From Gallionella sp. UBA4121 (GTDB lineage: Bacteria; Pseudomonadota; Gammaproteobacteria; Burkholderiales; Gallionellaceae): 60,321 bases of DNA. The notes beneath the pieces were generated by a model, which was given only the letters and a program-made list of their open reading frames with translations, was not told the origin of the DNA and ran no database searches. The first letter of the stretch is position 1. Each line of letters opens with the position of its first letter. Where the stretch lies: positions 63,923 through 124,243 of the forward strand of contig DFWZ01000001.1 in assembly GCA_002381565.1 (NCBI GenBank), read 5' to 3'. This document shows positions 8,423-16,818 of this stretch, piece by piece. Made by a program: the position numbers and the translations under genes.

Positions 8423-11400
8423 CCGCCAGGCGCTTGATCCAAATTTGAGCGTAGTAGTTGAGGCTTGCGCGGGCAGCGGCAAGACATGGCTGCTGGTGTC
8501 GCGCGTGGTGCGGTTGCTGTTAGCGGGCATACCGCCCGGCGAAATACTCGCGATCACCTTTACCCGCCGTGCAGCGCAGGAAATGCAGGCGCGGCTGCGC
8601 GACTGGCTGTATGAGCTGGCTTCCAGAGACGATGAGTATGTGCGTGAATTTCTGCGTCAGCGTGAAATCGAAGAGGCAGATATAGAGCGTATGTTGCCGC
8701 GTGCGCGGCGCTTGTATCAGCAATTTCTGCTCGCACAGCCTGGCATCACCATCAGCACGTTCCACGGCTGGTTCATGCAGATTCTGCAACGCGCGCCGCT
8801 CAATTCCGGGACGGCCGGCGGTGTGCAACTGGTCGAGCAGACCGCCGAGCTTTGGCAGGAGGCCTGGCAGACATATCTTGCCGGATTGCACGGCAAGCAG
8901 GAAGGCGAAGTCGCGCGCTCCATGATGGACTTGTTCAGTGAGTTGGGCCTTGCAAATACGCAAAATTTACTGCGCAACTTTGCCAACAAACGCAGCGAAT
9001 GGTGGGCGTACACGGCAGGGCAGGCCGATCCGTTGAGTTATGCCATGGAGAATTTGCGGGACGAATTTAACGTGGATCTGGATGTCGATGTGATCGCTGA
9101 TTATTGTGCAGACTCCGATGCGCGATACGCGTTGCAAACGTTTATAACGCAGCTTGCCAGCAACGGCACCGAGGCTCAGTGCAAACAGGCTGGCAAGTTG
9201 CTGGCAACAAGCGAACTGGCGGATTGCGAGGCGCGATTTTCTGCATTGCGCGCGTTCTTGTGTACCAGGGAAGATCAGCCGCGCAAAACTTTTAATCCAA
9301 CAAAAAAGCAGGCTGAGTCAGCCTTTGTTCTGGCACGCGATATCGTGCAGGAAGGGATGCAAAATGCGCTTGCGCAACTTCAGACGCAGGCAATCTATCG
9401 CTTCAACTGCCATGCCCTGCGTTGCGGGGTGGCCTTGCTGGATACGTACCAGAAATTGAAGCAGCGTCAGCAACTGCTTGATTTCGGTGATCTCGAATGG
9501 CGCGTGTGCCAGTTGCTAGGTGACAGCGACCACGCCGAATATCTGCAATACAAGCTGGACAGCCGCTACCGTCATGTATTGCTGGATGAGTTTCAGGATA
9601 CCAATCCGCTGCAATGGCAGATACTGCAATCCTGGTTTGCCGCTTCAAAGGCGGTGGACAGCACACCTGTGGTATTTGTGGTGGGTGATCCCAAGCAATC
9701 CATTTACCGTTTTCGCCGGGCCGATGCGCGGCTGTTCGATGTGGTGCGCAAATACCTTGTGCAGCATTATGGGGCGGTGCATCTGAAAAAGAATGAAACG
9801 CGCCGCAATGCCCCTGTCGTGCTGGCTGCGGTGAATGGTGTGTTCGACGGTTTGCCTGAATATGAGGGTTTCGAGAAACATCAAGCTCACCAGCAGATGC
9901 TGCCGGGTCATGTCGAGCTGTTGCCGCTGGCTCAGTTGACGGATACGCCCGCCGCGCCGTTCAAAAATGCGCTGTTGCGCAACCCGCTCATGATGGCTTA
10001 TCCGGATTCTGATGAGGGTGCGCGTGAGGTGGAGGCTGCGCAATTCGCCAAAAAGCTCATCGATATTGTCGGTCACTGGCGGATACACGATGAGGGGCAG
10101 GTGAGGCCGGCAGTGTTCTCCGACATCATGGTGCTGGTGCGTCGCCGTACCCATCTCAAAATCTATGAACACGCGTTGCGCAAGCTGTCCATTCCGTTCC
10201 TTACCTCGCGTCGCGGCGGCCTGCTCGATACGCTGGAAGCATCCGACATACAGGCGCTGCTCAACTTTCTGATCACCCCGTTTGCCGATCTGGCCCTGGC
10301 GCAGGCATTGCGCACACCGATTTTTTCTTGCAGCGACGACGATCTGATGCTGATTGCAGAAATGAGGATTGAGGATATAGGAGTGAGCGGGGAGGTTTTG
10401 TCTCAAACCTCAATCCTCAATCCTAAAAGTTGGTGGCAACGCCTGAAACAGTTGATTGAGAACGGCGATGGATCGCCCGAGTTGCAGCGTGCCTATCGCC
10501 TGTTGCAAGGCTGGATTGCGCAGGCCGACAGGTTGCCGGTGCACGACTTGCTGGACCGCATCTACTTTGAAGGAGATGTCAAACATCGTTATGCCGCAGC
10601 TGTGCCCGATGTGATGCGCGCCACGGTGCTGGCCAATTTGCAGGCTTTTCTGGAAATCGCGCTGAATGTGGATGCCGGACGCTACCCCAGTCTGCCGGGT
10701 TTCTTGCGCGAACTGACCGAGTTGCGTCGCGCGGATGATAACGAATCGCCCGACGAAGGACGCGTCAGTCAGACGGGCAACGCGATCCGCATCTACACGG
10801 TGCATGAGGCCAAGGGGTTAGAAGCGCCTATCGTATGGCTGCTGGATACCAATGCGAAACCGCCTGCCGACAGGGGTTACGACGTGCTGGTGGACTGGCC
10901 GACCGATGCCATGCGCCCGGCTCATTTTTCGCTGTATGGTGACCGTGCCAGCCGTGGCCAGGTGCGCGAGCATTATTTTGAATCGGATGCAGCCTTGGCG
11001 CTGCGCGAGGATCTGAATCTGCTGTATGTCGCGATGACACGAGCCAAGCAATCGCTGCTGGTCAGCGGCAACGGTAAACAGCTCGATGGCATGTGGTATC
11101 AACGCATCGCCGCTGTGCTTGACGGAGCAGGCGAGAATCCGCTTGCGTCTGAAGTGGCGTGGCCAGGCAGCTCGGTATCCCGCATCCTGAATCCCGAATC
11201 TGTAGATCCGCGCCTGTGTAATGCATGGCCTGTCGGTACGCGTAAACCCGTGATGAGCGATGCGCAGCGCAGCGGTGTCTGGCTGCATGGTTTGCTGCAA
11301 TATCTGACGGCACCGGATGCCGACATACGGGAAGATCTGGAGCAGGAGTTGCAGCGCAAACTGAATATTGCTCCCGGGCAGATGCCCGTCCTTTGGCAAC

Positions 11401-11699
11401 AGGCGCAGGAAGTGCTGAATACGCCCGAACTTGCCCGCTTCTTTGACGCGAAGTATTATCTGGCAGCTGCAAACGAGTTGGCCTATGTCAATGCAAGCGG
11501 CCAGTTGCGGCGCATCGATCGTCTGGTCGAGTTCGAAAATGAAGTGTGGATACTGGACTATAAGACCGGTGCGTCTGCCGATCCGCAGTTTTTTTCGGTG
11601 CAGCTTGAGGAATATCGCACCGCCATTGAGGCCATCCATCCGTACAAGGTGGTGCGCTGTGCGGTTATCTTCGCCGATGGCAAATTGGCCGAAGTCTGA
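8415..11699 (+). CDS. AddA/RecB-like UvrD-family helicase-nuclease
   Basis: ATP-dependent DNA helicase with a C-terminal nuclease, 1094 residues, partner of the upstream AddB-like protein. Walker A is VEACAGSGKTWLL near residue 20. Other superfamily-1 motifs are FTRRAAQEMQARL, LLDEFQDTNPLQW (motif II), VGDPKQSIYRFRRADARLF (III), YTVHEAKGLEAPIVWL (V) and LLYVAMTRAKQSLLV (VI). The C-terminal PD-(D/E)XK domain shows RIDRLVEF and ILDYKTG. I chose the ATG at 8415 because AGGA stands 7 nt before it and the motif order starts there. An upstream in-frame ATG would fall inside the repeat array. Two further 7-nt arrays are embedded at about residues 650-671 and 921-932. Confidence 0.88.
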   Translation: MDNRQALDPNLSVVVEACAGSGKTWLLVSRVVRLLLAGIPPGEILAITFTRRAAQEMQARLRDWLYELASRDDEYVREFLRQREIEEADIERMLPRARRLYQQFLLAQPGITISTFHGWFMQILQRAPLNSGTAGGVQLVEQTAELWQEAWQTYLAGLHGKQEGEVARSMMDLFSELGLANTQNLLRNFANKRSEWWAYTAGQADPLSYAMENLRDEFNVDLDVDVIADYCADSDARYALQTFITQLASNGTEAQCKQAGKLLATSELADCEARFSALRAFLCTREDQPRKTFNPTKKQAESAFVLARDIVQEGMQNALAQLQTQAIYRFNCHALRCGVALLDTYQKLKQRQQLLDFGDLEWRVCQLLGDSDHAEYLQYKLDSRYRHVLLDEFQDTNPLQWQILQSWFAASKAVDSTPVVFVVGDPKQSIYRFRRADARLFDVVRKYLVQHYGAVHLKKNETRRNAPVVLAAVNGVFDGLPEYEGFEKHQAHQQMLPGHVELLPLAQLTDTPAAPFKNALLRNPLMMAYPDSDEGAREVEAAQFAKKLIDIVGHWRIHDEGQVRPAVFSDIMVLVRRRTHLKIYEHALRKLSIPFLTSRRGGLLDTLEASDIQALLNFLITPFADLALAQALRTPIFSCSDDDLMLIAEMRIEDIGVSGEVLSQTSILNPKSWWQRLKQLIENGDGSPELQRAYRLLQGWIAQADRLPVHDLLDRIYFEGDVKHRYAAAVPDVMRATVLANLQAFLEIALNVDAGRYPSLPGFLRELTELRRADDNESPDEGRVSQTGNAIRIYTVHEAKGLEAPIVWLLDTNAKPPADRGYDVLVDWPTDAMRPAHFSLYGDRASRGQVREHYFESDAALALREDLNLLYVAMTRAKQSLLVSGNGKQLDGMWYQRIAAVLDGAGENPLASEVAWPGSSVSRILNPESVDPRLCNAWPVGTRKPVMSDAQRSGVWLHGLLQYLTAPDADIREDLEQELQRKLNIAPGQMPVLWQQAQEVLNTPELARFFDAKYYLAAANELAYVNASGQLRRIDRLVEFENEVWILDYKTGASADPQFFSVQLEEYRTAIEAIHPYKVVRCAVIFADGKLAEV
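10364..10426 (+). repeat. Nine-unit inverted 7-nt array inside the helicase gene
   Basis: GAGGATT, GAGGATA, TAGGAGT, GAGCGGG, GAGGTTT, TGTCTCA, AACCTCA, ATCCTCA, ATCCTAA follow without gaps. The second half is the reverse complement of the first, with a 12-bp perfect pair (AGGATTGAGGAT/ATCCTCAATCCT). At 63 bp it is an exact multiple of three, adding 21 codons in frame. Confidence 0.85.
11175..11209 (+). repeat. Five-unit 7-nt array near the 3' end of the helicase gene
   Basis: GTATCCC, GCATCCT, GAATCCC, GAATCTG, TAGATCC; this is the reverse-complement orientation of the AGGATTC-type unit. It encodes a loop-like segment at about residues 921-932. It is more degenerate than the other arrays. 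Confidence 0.55.
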
Positions 11700-11771
11700 G
11701 TAAAGAGCTGTGGTATTATTTCGCCATCAAATAGCCTATAAATTTCGCAACTTTAAATGAGAGGAAAAATC

Positions 11772-12356
11772 ATGGAACATACCCTGCCAGCCCTGCCTTA
11801 CGCGATGGATGCACTGCAACCTCACATGTCAAAGGAGACATTCGAATACCACTATGCCAAGCATCATCAGGCCTATGTGACCAACCTGAACAATCTGATC
11901 AAGGGAGGCGAATTTGAATCTCTGGATCTGGAAGCCATCATCAAGAAAGCGCCAGCCGGCGGCATCTACAACAACGCCGCACAGGTCTGGAATCATTCGT
12001 TCTTCTGGAACTGCATGAAGCCAGCCGGCGGTGGCGCACCTACCGGTGCGCTGGCCAATGCGATCAACGCAAAATGGGGCAGCCTTGACGATTTCAAAAA
12101 GGCTTTCCAGACTTCGGCTGTCGGCAACTTCGGCTCCGGCTGGACGTGGCTGGTGAAGAAGGCTGACGGTACGCTTGATATCGTCAACATGGGTGCTGCC
12201 GGCACACCGCTGACGACCGCTGATAAAGCCTTGCTGTGTGTGGACGTGTGGGAACATGCCTACTACATCGACTACCGTAATATGCGTCCCAAGTTCGTCG
12301 AAACTTTCCTGAATAATCTGGTCAACTGGGATTTCGTCGCGAAAAACTTCGCGTAA
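11772..12356 (+). CDS. sodB: Superoxide dismutase [Fe]
   Basis: Cytoplasmic iron superoxide dismutase of 194 residues. Metal ligands are recognisable: H27 in EYHYAKHH, the His of QVWNHSFFW, and the Asp and His of DVWEHAYYIDY. The GGGAPTG segment and overall sequence fit the iron type rather than the manganese type. The ATG at 11772 is preceded by AGAGGA. An ATG 15 bp further upstream would only add MRGKI, which the family lacks. A strong terminator follows, so it is probably a single-gene transcript. Confidence 0.96.
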   Translation: MEHTLPALPYAMDALQPHMSKETFEYHYAKHHQAYVTNLNNLIKGGEFESLDLEAIIKKAPAGGIYNNAAQVWNHSFFWNCMKPAGGGAPTGALANAINAKWGSLDDFKKAFQTSAVGNFGSGWTWLVKKADGTLDIVNMGAAGTPLTTADKALLCVDVWEHAYYIDYRNMRPKFVETFLNNLVNWDFVAKNFA

Positions 12357-12381
12357 TCCATAAAGTTTCAGCTGTTTAAAA

Positions 12382-12416
12382 AGCCACGCAGTCCTGCCGG
12401 ATTGCGTGGCTTTTTT
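12382..12416 (+). terminator. Rho-independent terminator of sodB
   Basis: AGCCACGCA pairs perfectly with TGCGTGGCT across a 12-nt loop that can pair internally. Six T residues follow. It starts 25 bp past the sodB stop. Confidence 0.88.
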
Positions 12417-12517
12417 CTGGCCGGGCAGTTAAAAACGATAACGGTGCCACTACGGTCAGAGAGATATTTCCATAGTTCACAGCAGACTTGCCGGCCTGCC
12501 CGCCGCAGGCAGGGCTC

Positions 12518-12580
12518 GTCCAACAAACGGTTCAGATCTTGGCTCGTTCCGCGATCACAATCTAACCTTAATCGTTGGGC
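12518..12580 (+). other. attC-like integron recombination site
   Basis: This 63-bp imperfect palindrome has the parts of an integron attC site. R'' is GTCCAAC (12518-12524), fitting RYYYAAC. L'' is GGTTCAGAT (12529-12537) and L' is ATCTAACC (12560-12567), pairing fully except for one bulged C. R' is GTTGGGC (12574-12580), fitting GTTRRRY. The position of the bulged base matches that of the well-known aadA attC. No integrase gene is in the window, so this would be a solitary site. The orphan ORF beginning 2 bp further on resembles gene-cassette cargo, though it points the opposite way to a normal cassette gene. Confidence 0.62.
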
Positions 12581-12581
12581 G

Positions 12582-13073
12582 TCATTTTTCGAGTGAGTTG
12601 CACAGTGCAGAGAGGACAGCGTATGGATGCTCTCCAATTTTCGCATCCTTTACCCACCTCTCCATGAAGTCTAGGTACTTGGCAATTTCTTCGTTGCGTA
12701 CGACCCGCAGTACGTAATACCTAACTGGAGCGATGTCCTCAGTTGTCAGAAGCTTCGCCTGCCAAGCTAGAGCCAAGTTCGAGAAGTGCCGAAGTAGCTT
12801 GTCAATTTCACGCTCCTCCGGCGTGTTGTGAAAATTTTCCGAATAGGTGAATGTTCCGTACTCCAGCGCGTAGAAGGCGTTCTGAATGTCTTCGTCCTCC
12901 GCGAACGTCTTCAAGCAAGCAGCCACAAGCCCTGCGCGAGTAATTAAATTTGTTTTCCGGGATTGCAAGACGTTGAGCGCGAGGCCAACAGCCGCAGCAA
13001 ACGTTCCAACAGCTGGCGCCAAAGCGAGGACGACCTGAATCCAAAGGGGAATAAGCTGTATGGCGGATGGCAC
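12582..13073 (-). CDS. Hypothetical protein with one N-terminal membrane helix, possible integron cassette cargo
   Basis: 163 residues, unrecognised. Residues about 8-33 are hydrophobic (IPLWIQVVLALAPAVGTFAA), suggesting one membrane anchor. The remaining, mostly helical and charged part would be cytoplasmic. It starts at GTG, supported by AGGAG 6 nt upstream. The gene lies on the opposite strand to sodB. It is bounded on its 3' side by the attC-like site, and a core-like GTTAAAT occurs at 13096-13102 beyond its start. Small orphan ORFs with one helix are common in integron cassettes, but orientation is reversed relative to a standard cassette. The function is unknown. Confidence 0.6.
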   Translation of the reverse strand: MPSAIQLIPLWIQVVLALAPAVGTFAAAVGLALNVLQSRKTNLITRAGLVAACLKTFAEDEDIQNAFYALEYGTFTYSENFHNTPEEREIDKLLRHFSNLALAWQAKLLTTEDIAPVRYYVLRVVRNEEIAKYLDFMERWVKDAKIGEHPYAVLSALCNSLEK

Positions 13074-13301
13074 GTTTGCTCCTATGACGTTCAGCGTTAA
13101 ATAGACAGAACAATTCTAATATATGCAGGAGAGTGTTCTGAATAAGCTTCCAAGCTTGCTGCAACTACTTTATTTTATTATGTTTATATAATCTGTATCC
13201 TCATGCTCTTCTGCATACTCAGCACTTTAATCACTGATACTGCGGGCAGTTGGCGCAGGTATGATCGCTGGATATTCTACCCGCAAATTGCCGCTTTCTG
13301 G

Positions 13302-13321
13302 ATTCCGGCCTTCGCCGGAAT
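13302..13321. repeat. Dispersed palindromic repeat of the ATTCCGGC...GCCGGAAT type
   Basis: A perfect 8-bp inverted repeat, ATTCCGGC-CTTC-GCCGGAAT, sits within the wider string TTCTGG...TGACG. Similar 'ATTCC(N)GGAATGACG' palindromes are widespread dispersed repeats in proteobacteria. Only one full copy is in this window. Confidence 0.5.
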
Positions 13322-13356
13322 GACGATATGGCGGGTTTATTTGGGTTTAAAGCAAT

Positions 13357-13378
13357 AAAAAACGCCCCGAAGGGCGTT
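13357..13378 (-). terminator. Rho-independent terminator of the grpE-dnaK-dnaJ genes
   Basis: On the minus strand AACGCCC pairs with GGGCGTT across a 4-nt loop. A T-rich tract of six T residues begins at the end of the stem, about 30 bp past the dnaJ stop. Confidence 0.82.
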
Positions 13379-13408
13379 TGATTTCTACATGCGGCGAACA
13401 GCTCCGGC

Positions 13409-14548
13409 TTATTGCCCGAAGAAGTCCTTGACCTTGTTCATCCAGGATTTGGCTCTCGGATTGTGATGCTCGCTGTTAAGATCGTTGATGCTTTCAAACT
13501 CGCGCAGTAGCTCCCGTTGGCGCTCGGTCAGATTGACCGGCGTTTCCACGATCACATGGCAATGCAAGTCGCCGTGTGTTGAGCTGCGCACACCCTTGAT
13601 ACCCTTGCCGCGCAGGCGGAAGATCTTGCCGCTTTGTGTTTCGGCCGGAATCTTGATATGTGCCTTGCCATCCAGCGTCGGAATCTCGATTTCACCACCC
13701 AGGGCCGCCGTGCTGAAACTGATGGGCATTTCACAGTGCAAATCATTATGGTCACGCTGGAAGACCGCATGTGCCTTGACGTGGATCACCACATACAAGT
13801 CGCCGGACGGCCCGCCGTTTACGCCATGCTCGCCTTCACCGGACAGACGGATACGATCATCGTTATCCACACCCGGCGGAATTTTCACCGACAGTGTCTT
13901 GTGTTGCTTGATGCGTCCGCTGCCATTGCAGGGTTTGCAAGGCGAAGAAATCATCTTGCCGCTGCCGTGACAGCGCGGGCAGGTCTGCTGGACGGAGAAG
14001 AAGCCTTGCTGCATGCGCACCTGACCGTGCCCGCCGCAAGTCGTGCAGGTGGTAGGTGTCGTGCCGGGTTTGGCGCCTGAGCCATGGCAGGTGTCGCATT
14101 CCTCCATGGTCGGCACGCGTATCTGCGTCTCGGTGCCGCGTGCAGCCTGTTCCAGCGTGATCTCAAGGTTGTAGCGCAGGTCGGCGCCGCGTTGCACATT
14201 GCTGCGTCCCGCCCCGCCGCCGCGTCCACCACCGAAGATGTCGCCAAAAATATCGGAAAAATCAAATCCTTGTGCGCCAGCACCACCTGCTCCAAACGGA
14301 CTTCCGCCGCCCATGCCTCCCGCTTCAAATGCAGCATGTCCATACTGGTCATATGCTGCGCGCTTCTGGGCGTCGGACAAGGTCTCGTAAGCTTCCTTGG
14401 CTTCTTTGAAGTGTTCTTCTGCCTTCGGATTATCCGGATTGCGGTCAGGGTGATGCTTCATCGCCAGTTTGCGATAAGCCTTTTTAATCTCATCGTCCGC
14501 AGCATCGCGATTGATGCCCAGAACTTCGTAATAGTCTTTTTTGCTCAT
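13409..14548 (-). CDS. dnaJ: Chaperone protein DnaJ
   Basis: Hsp40 co-chaperone that stimulates DnaK ATPase and delivers substrates. The 379 residues carry the J domain with HPD (KHHPDRNPDN) and a Gly/Phe-rich linker. The zinc-binding region has four CxxCxGxG repeats (CDTCHGSG, CTTCGGHG, CPRCHGSG, CKPCNGSG), and C-terminal substrate-binding domains follow. I chose the start MSKKDYYEVLG at 14548. A 19-codon upstream extension to 14605 would read through the repeat array and is not a family feature. The 164-bp gap to dnaK is almost filled by an inverted 7-nt repeat array. Confidence 0.97.
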   Translation of the reverse strand: MSKKDYYEVLGINRDAADDEIKKAYRKLAMKHHPDRNPDNPKAEEHFKEAKEAYETLSDAQKRAAYDQYGHAAFEAGGMGGGSPFGAGGAGAQGFDFSDIFGDIFGGGRGGGAGRSNVQRGADLRYNLEITLEQAARGTETQIRVPTMEECDTCHGSGAKPGTTPTTCTTCGGHGQVRMQQGFFSVQQTCPRCHGSGKMISSPCKPCNGSGRIKQHKTLSVKIPPGVDNDDRIRLSGEGEHGVNGGPSGDLYVVIHVKAHAVFQRDHNDLHCEMPISFSTAALGGEIEIPTLDGKAHIKIPAETQSGKIFRLRGKGIKGVRSSTHGDLHCHVIVETPVNLTERQRELLREFESINDLNSEHHNPRAKSWMNKVKDFFGQ

Positions 14549-14557
14549 AGCTATAAA

Positions 14558-14708
14558 AGGATTGAGGAGCGAGGATTGAGCAGCCTTGCGGCGATCTCGT
14601 TCCATGCTCCCCTATCTTTGCTCCTAACTGATTGGTGTACAAGTGCAGGGGATCGAAGGGGTGAGGCTGATTTTACTCAATCCTCAATCCTTGATCCTTA
14701 ATCCTGGG
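14558..14708. repeat. Inverted 7-nt repeat array between dnaK and dnaJ
   Basis: The left side reads AGGATTG, AGGAGCG, AGGATTG, AGCAGCC (14558-14585). The right side reads TACTCAA, TCCTCAA, TCCTTGA, TCCTTAA, TCCTGGG (14674-14708), the reverse complement of the same unit. About 90 bp lie between. The array starts 10 bp before the dnaJ start and ends 5 bp from the dnaK stop codon, so the dnaK-dnaJ transcript would carry a long hairpin. Confidence 0.8.
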
Positions 14709-14712
14709 TTTC

Positions 14713-16635
14713 TTACTTCTTGTCCTTTACTTCAGTGAACTCGGCATCCACCACGTCGCCTTCATCCTTATGGGCTTCGTGTGAAGCGCCAGCATCAGCT
14801 CCCTGTGACTTGGCCTGTTCTGCGGCGTACATCTTCTCGCCCAGTTTTTGTGCGGCCGTGGCCAGTGCTTCTGATTTGGCTTCGATGGCGTCCTTGTCGT
14901 CGCTCTTCACCACTTCTTCGGCTTCCTTTACGGCGGCTTCGATGGCGGCTTTTTCATCGGCCGTCAGTTGTTCGCCGTATTCCTTCAGCGACTTGGTTGT
15001 AGAGTGGATCAGCGCATCCAGCTGATTGCGTGCGGTCACCAGTTCCAGCGCCTTCTTGTCGTCCTCTGCGTGCGCTTCTGCATCCGCTACCATGCTCTCG
15101 ATCTCGGCTTCACTCAAACCGGAGCTGGCCTTGATGGTGATGTTGGCTTCCTTGTTGGTGGCTTTGTCCTTCGCCGCTACATGCAGGATGCCGTTTGCAT
15201 CGATATTGAAGGTCACTTCGATCTGTGGCATGCCGCGTTGTGCTGGCGGAATATCCGATAAATTAAACTGGCCCAGACTCTTGTTGCCGGAAGCGATTTC
15301 GCGCTCACCTTGCAGTACGTGGATGGTCACGGCCGACTGGTTGTCGTCTGCGGTGGAGAACACCTGGGACGCCTTGGTCGGAATCGTGGTGTTCTTCTTG
15401 ATCAGCTTGGTCATCACGCCGCCCATGGTCTCGATGCCCAGAGATAATGGAGTCACGTCCAGCAGCAGCACGTCCTTGACTTCGCCTTGCAGCACGCCGC
15501 CCTGAATACAGGCGCCGACAGCGACGGCTTCGTCCGGGTTCACATCCTTACGTGGCTCGCGACCGAAAAATTCCTTGACCTTTTCCTGGACCATCGGCAT
15601 GCGGGTCTGACCGCCGACCAGAATAACGTCGGCGATGTCAGAGATGGAGATGCCTGCGTCCTTCATCGCGATCTTGCATGGCTCGATGGTGCGTGCAACC
15701 AGATCTTCAACGATGCTTTCCAGTTTGGCGCGGGTGATCTTCACGGCCAGATGTTTAGGCCCTGTGGCATCTGCGGTGATGTAGGGCAGGTTTACTTCGG
15801 TCTGTTGCGCCGAAGACAATTCGATCTTGGCTTTTTCTGCCGCGTCTTTCAGGCGTTGCAGTGCCAGCATGTCTTTTTTCAGATCGATGCCGGATTCCTT
15901 CTTGAATTCTTCAACCAGGAATTCGATCACGCGCATGTCGAAATCTTCTCCGCCCAGGAACGTGTCGCCGTTGGTGGACATGACTTCAAACTGGTGTTCG
16001 CCGTCGATTTCGGCGATGTCGATGATGGAGATGTCGAACGTGCCGCCACCCAGGTCATAAACAGCGACCTTGCGATCGCCTTCCTGCTTGTCCATGCCGA
16101 AGGCCAGTGCAGCAGCAGTCGGTTCGTTGATGATGCGCTTGACATCAAGGCCTGCGATGCGGCCGGCATCCTTGGTGGCCTGGCGTTGCGCGTCATTGAA
16201 GTAGGCCGGCACGGTAATGACAGCTTCAGTGACTGACTCGCCCAGGTAGTCTTCGGCTGTCTTCTTCATCTTCATCAGTACTTGTGCAGAAATCTCAGGG
16301 GCTGAGAATTCCTTGTCGCGCACCTTGATCCATGCGTCGCCGTTCTTGGCCTTGACGATGGTAAACGGCACCATGTCGATATCCTTCTGCACCATCTTTT
16401 CGTCGAAACGGCGGCCGATCAGGCGCTTGACGCCGTACAGTGTGTTCTTTGGGTTGGTCACTGCCTGACGTTTTGCGGCAGCGCCCACCAGCACTTCGCC
16501 GTCTTCCATGTAAGCGATAATGGAAGGTGTGGTGCGCGTGCCTTCGGCGTTCTCGATCACCTTGGTCTTGCCATTTTCCATGACTGCGACGCAAGAGTTG
16601 GTTGTGCCCAGATCAATACCGATAATTTTTCCCAT
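14713..16635 (-). CDS. dnaK: Chaperone protein DnaK (Hsp70)
   Basis: Central Hsp70 chaperone, 640 residues. The start MGKIIGIDLGTTNSCVAVM is the family start; a further ATG six codons upstream is not favoured. The ATPase domain has the phosphate-binding loops (IGIDLGTTNS, VYDLGGGTFD, ILVGGQTRMP). The substrate-binding domain begins after the LLLDVTPLSLGIETMGG linker region. The C-terminus ends DAEFTEVKDKK, close to the usual EEVKD(K) tail used by co-chaperones. It has its own excellent sigma-32 promoter, separated from grpE by a repeat array, and dnaJ follows. Confidence 0.98.
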   Translation of the reverse strand: MGKIIGIDLGTTNSCVAVMENGKTKVIENAEGTRTTPSIIAYMEDGEVLVGAAAKRQAVTNPKNTLYGVKRLIGRRFDEKMVQKDIDMVPFTIVKAKNGDAWIKVRDKEFSAPEISAQVLMKMKKTAEDYLGESVTEAVITVPAYFNDAQRQATKDAGRIAGLDVKRIINEPTAAALAFGMDKQEGDRKVAVYDLGGGTFDISIIDIAEIDGEHQFEVMSTNGDTFLGGEDFDMRVIEFLVEEFKKESGIDLKKDMLALQRLKDAAEKAKIELSSAQQTEVNLPYITADATGPKHLAVKITRAKLESIVEDLVARTIEPCKIAMKDAGISISDIADVILVGGQTRMPMVQEKVKEFFGREPRKDVNPDEAVAVGACIQGGVLQGEVKDVLLLDVTPLSLGIETMGGVMTKLIKKNTTIPTKASQVFSTADDNQSAVTIHVLQGEREIASGNKSLGQFNLSDIPPAQRGMPQIEVTFNIDANGILHVAAKDKATNKEANITIKASSGLSEAEIESMVADAEAHAEDDKKALELVTARNQLDALIHSTTKSLKEYGEQLTADEKAAIEAAVKEAEEVVKSDDKDAIEAKSEALATAAQKLGEKMYAAEQAKSQGADAGASHEAHKDEGDVVDAEFTEVKDKK

Positions 16636-16678
16636 AATGCCTATTCCTTTCAAATGTTGTTGATTACGATGCCGCCTT

Positions 16679-16706
16679 ATATGGGGCGGCTAATACAAAT
16701 TTCAAG
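16679..16706 (-). promoter_or_regulatory. Sigma-32 heat-shock promoter of dnaK
   Basis: On the minus strand CTTGAAA (16700-16706), 13 bp spacer, CCCCATAT (16679-16686). This is a full match to the RpoH consensus CTTGAAA-N13-CCCCATNT, about 44 bp upstream of the dnaK start. Confidence 0.88.
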
Positions 16707-16809
16707 TGTTAGTGATGCAGTTGATAGTTTGTAGTCGTTAGTCTCGAGTTGATGTTGTCGGCTGCGCCGGTTTTAACTAATGACTTGCGACTTGCGTCTA
16801 ACGACTAAA
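16705..16809. repeat. Fifteen-unit 7-nt repeat array between grpE and dnaK
   Basis: Consecutive 7-nt units fill 105 bp. AGTGTTA, GTGATGC, AGTTGAT, AGTTTGT, AGTCGTT, AGTCTCG, AGTTGAT, GTTGTCG are followed by a GC-rich turn. Reverse-complement-type units AACTAAT, GACTTGC, GACTTGC, GTCTAAC, GACTAAA then follow. TAGTCGTTAG in the left half pairs with CTAACGACTA in the right. The array ends next to the dnaK -35 box. Confidence 0.8.
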
Positions 16810-16818
16810 TTTGAGCTG

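Larger units (their letters stand above)
13074..13408. other. Gene-free stretch with dispersed palindrome and dnaJ terminator
   Basis: These 335 bp lie between the orphan ORF and dnaJ. The first half is AT-rich without a recognisable gene. It contains the orphan's ribosome-binding site and a GTTAAAT core-like site at 13096-13102. The second half holds a palindromic repeat (13302-13321) and the dnaJ terminator. I see no RNA gene. Confidence 0.6.

Noticed and set aside
7508..11209. Heptad arrays as recombination hotspot (Chi) sites for the AddAB-like enzyme
   Set aside because: Their clustering in these two genes is suggestive, but arrays at other loci use different units, and nothing in the sequence links them to enzyme recognition.
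10818..11639. Minus-strand frame of about 270 codons opposite the helicase gene
   Set aside because: Antisense to conserved helicase motifs V and VI and the nuclease domain; cysteine- and histidine-rich composition typical of a mirrored frame.
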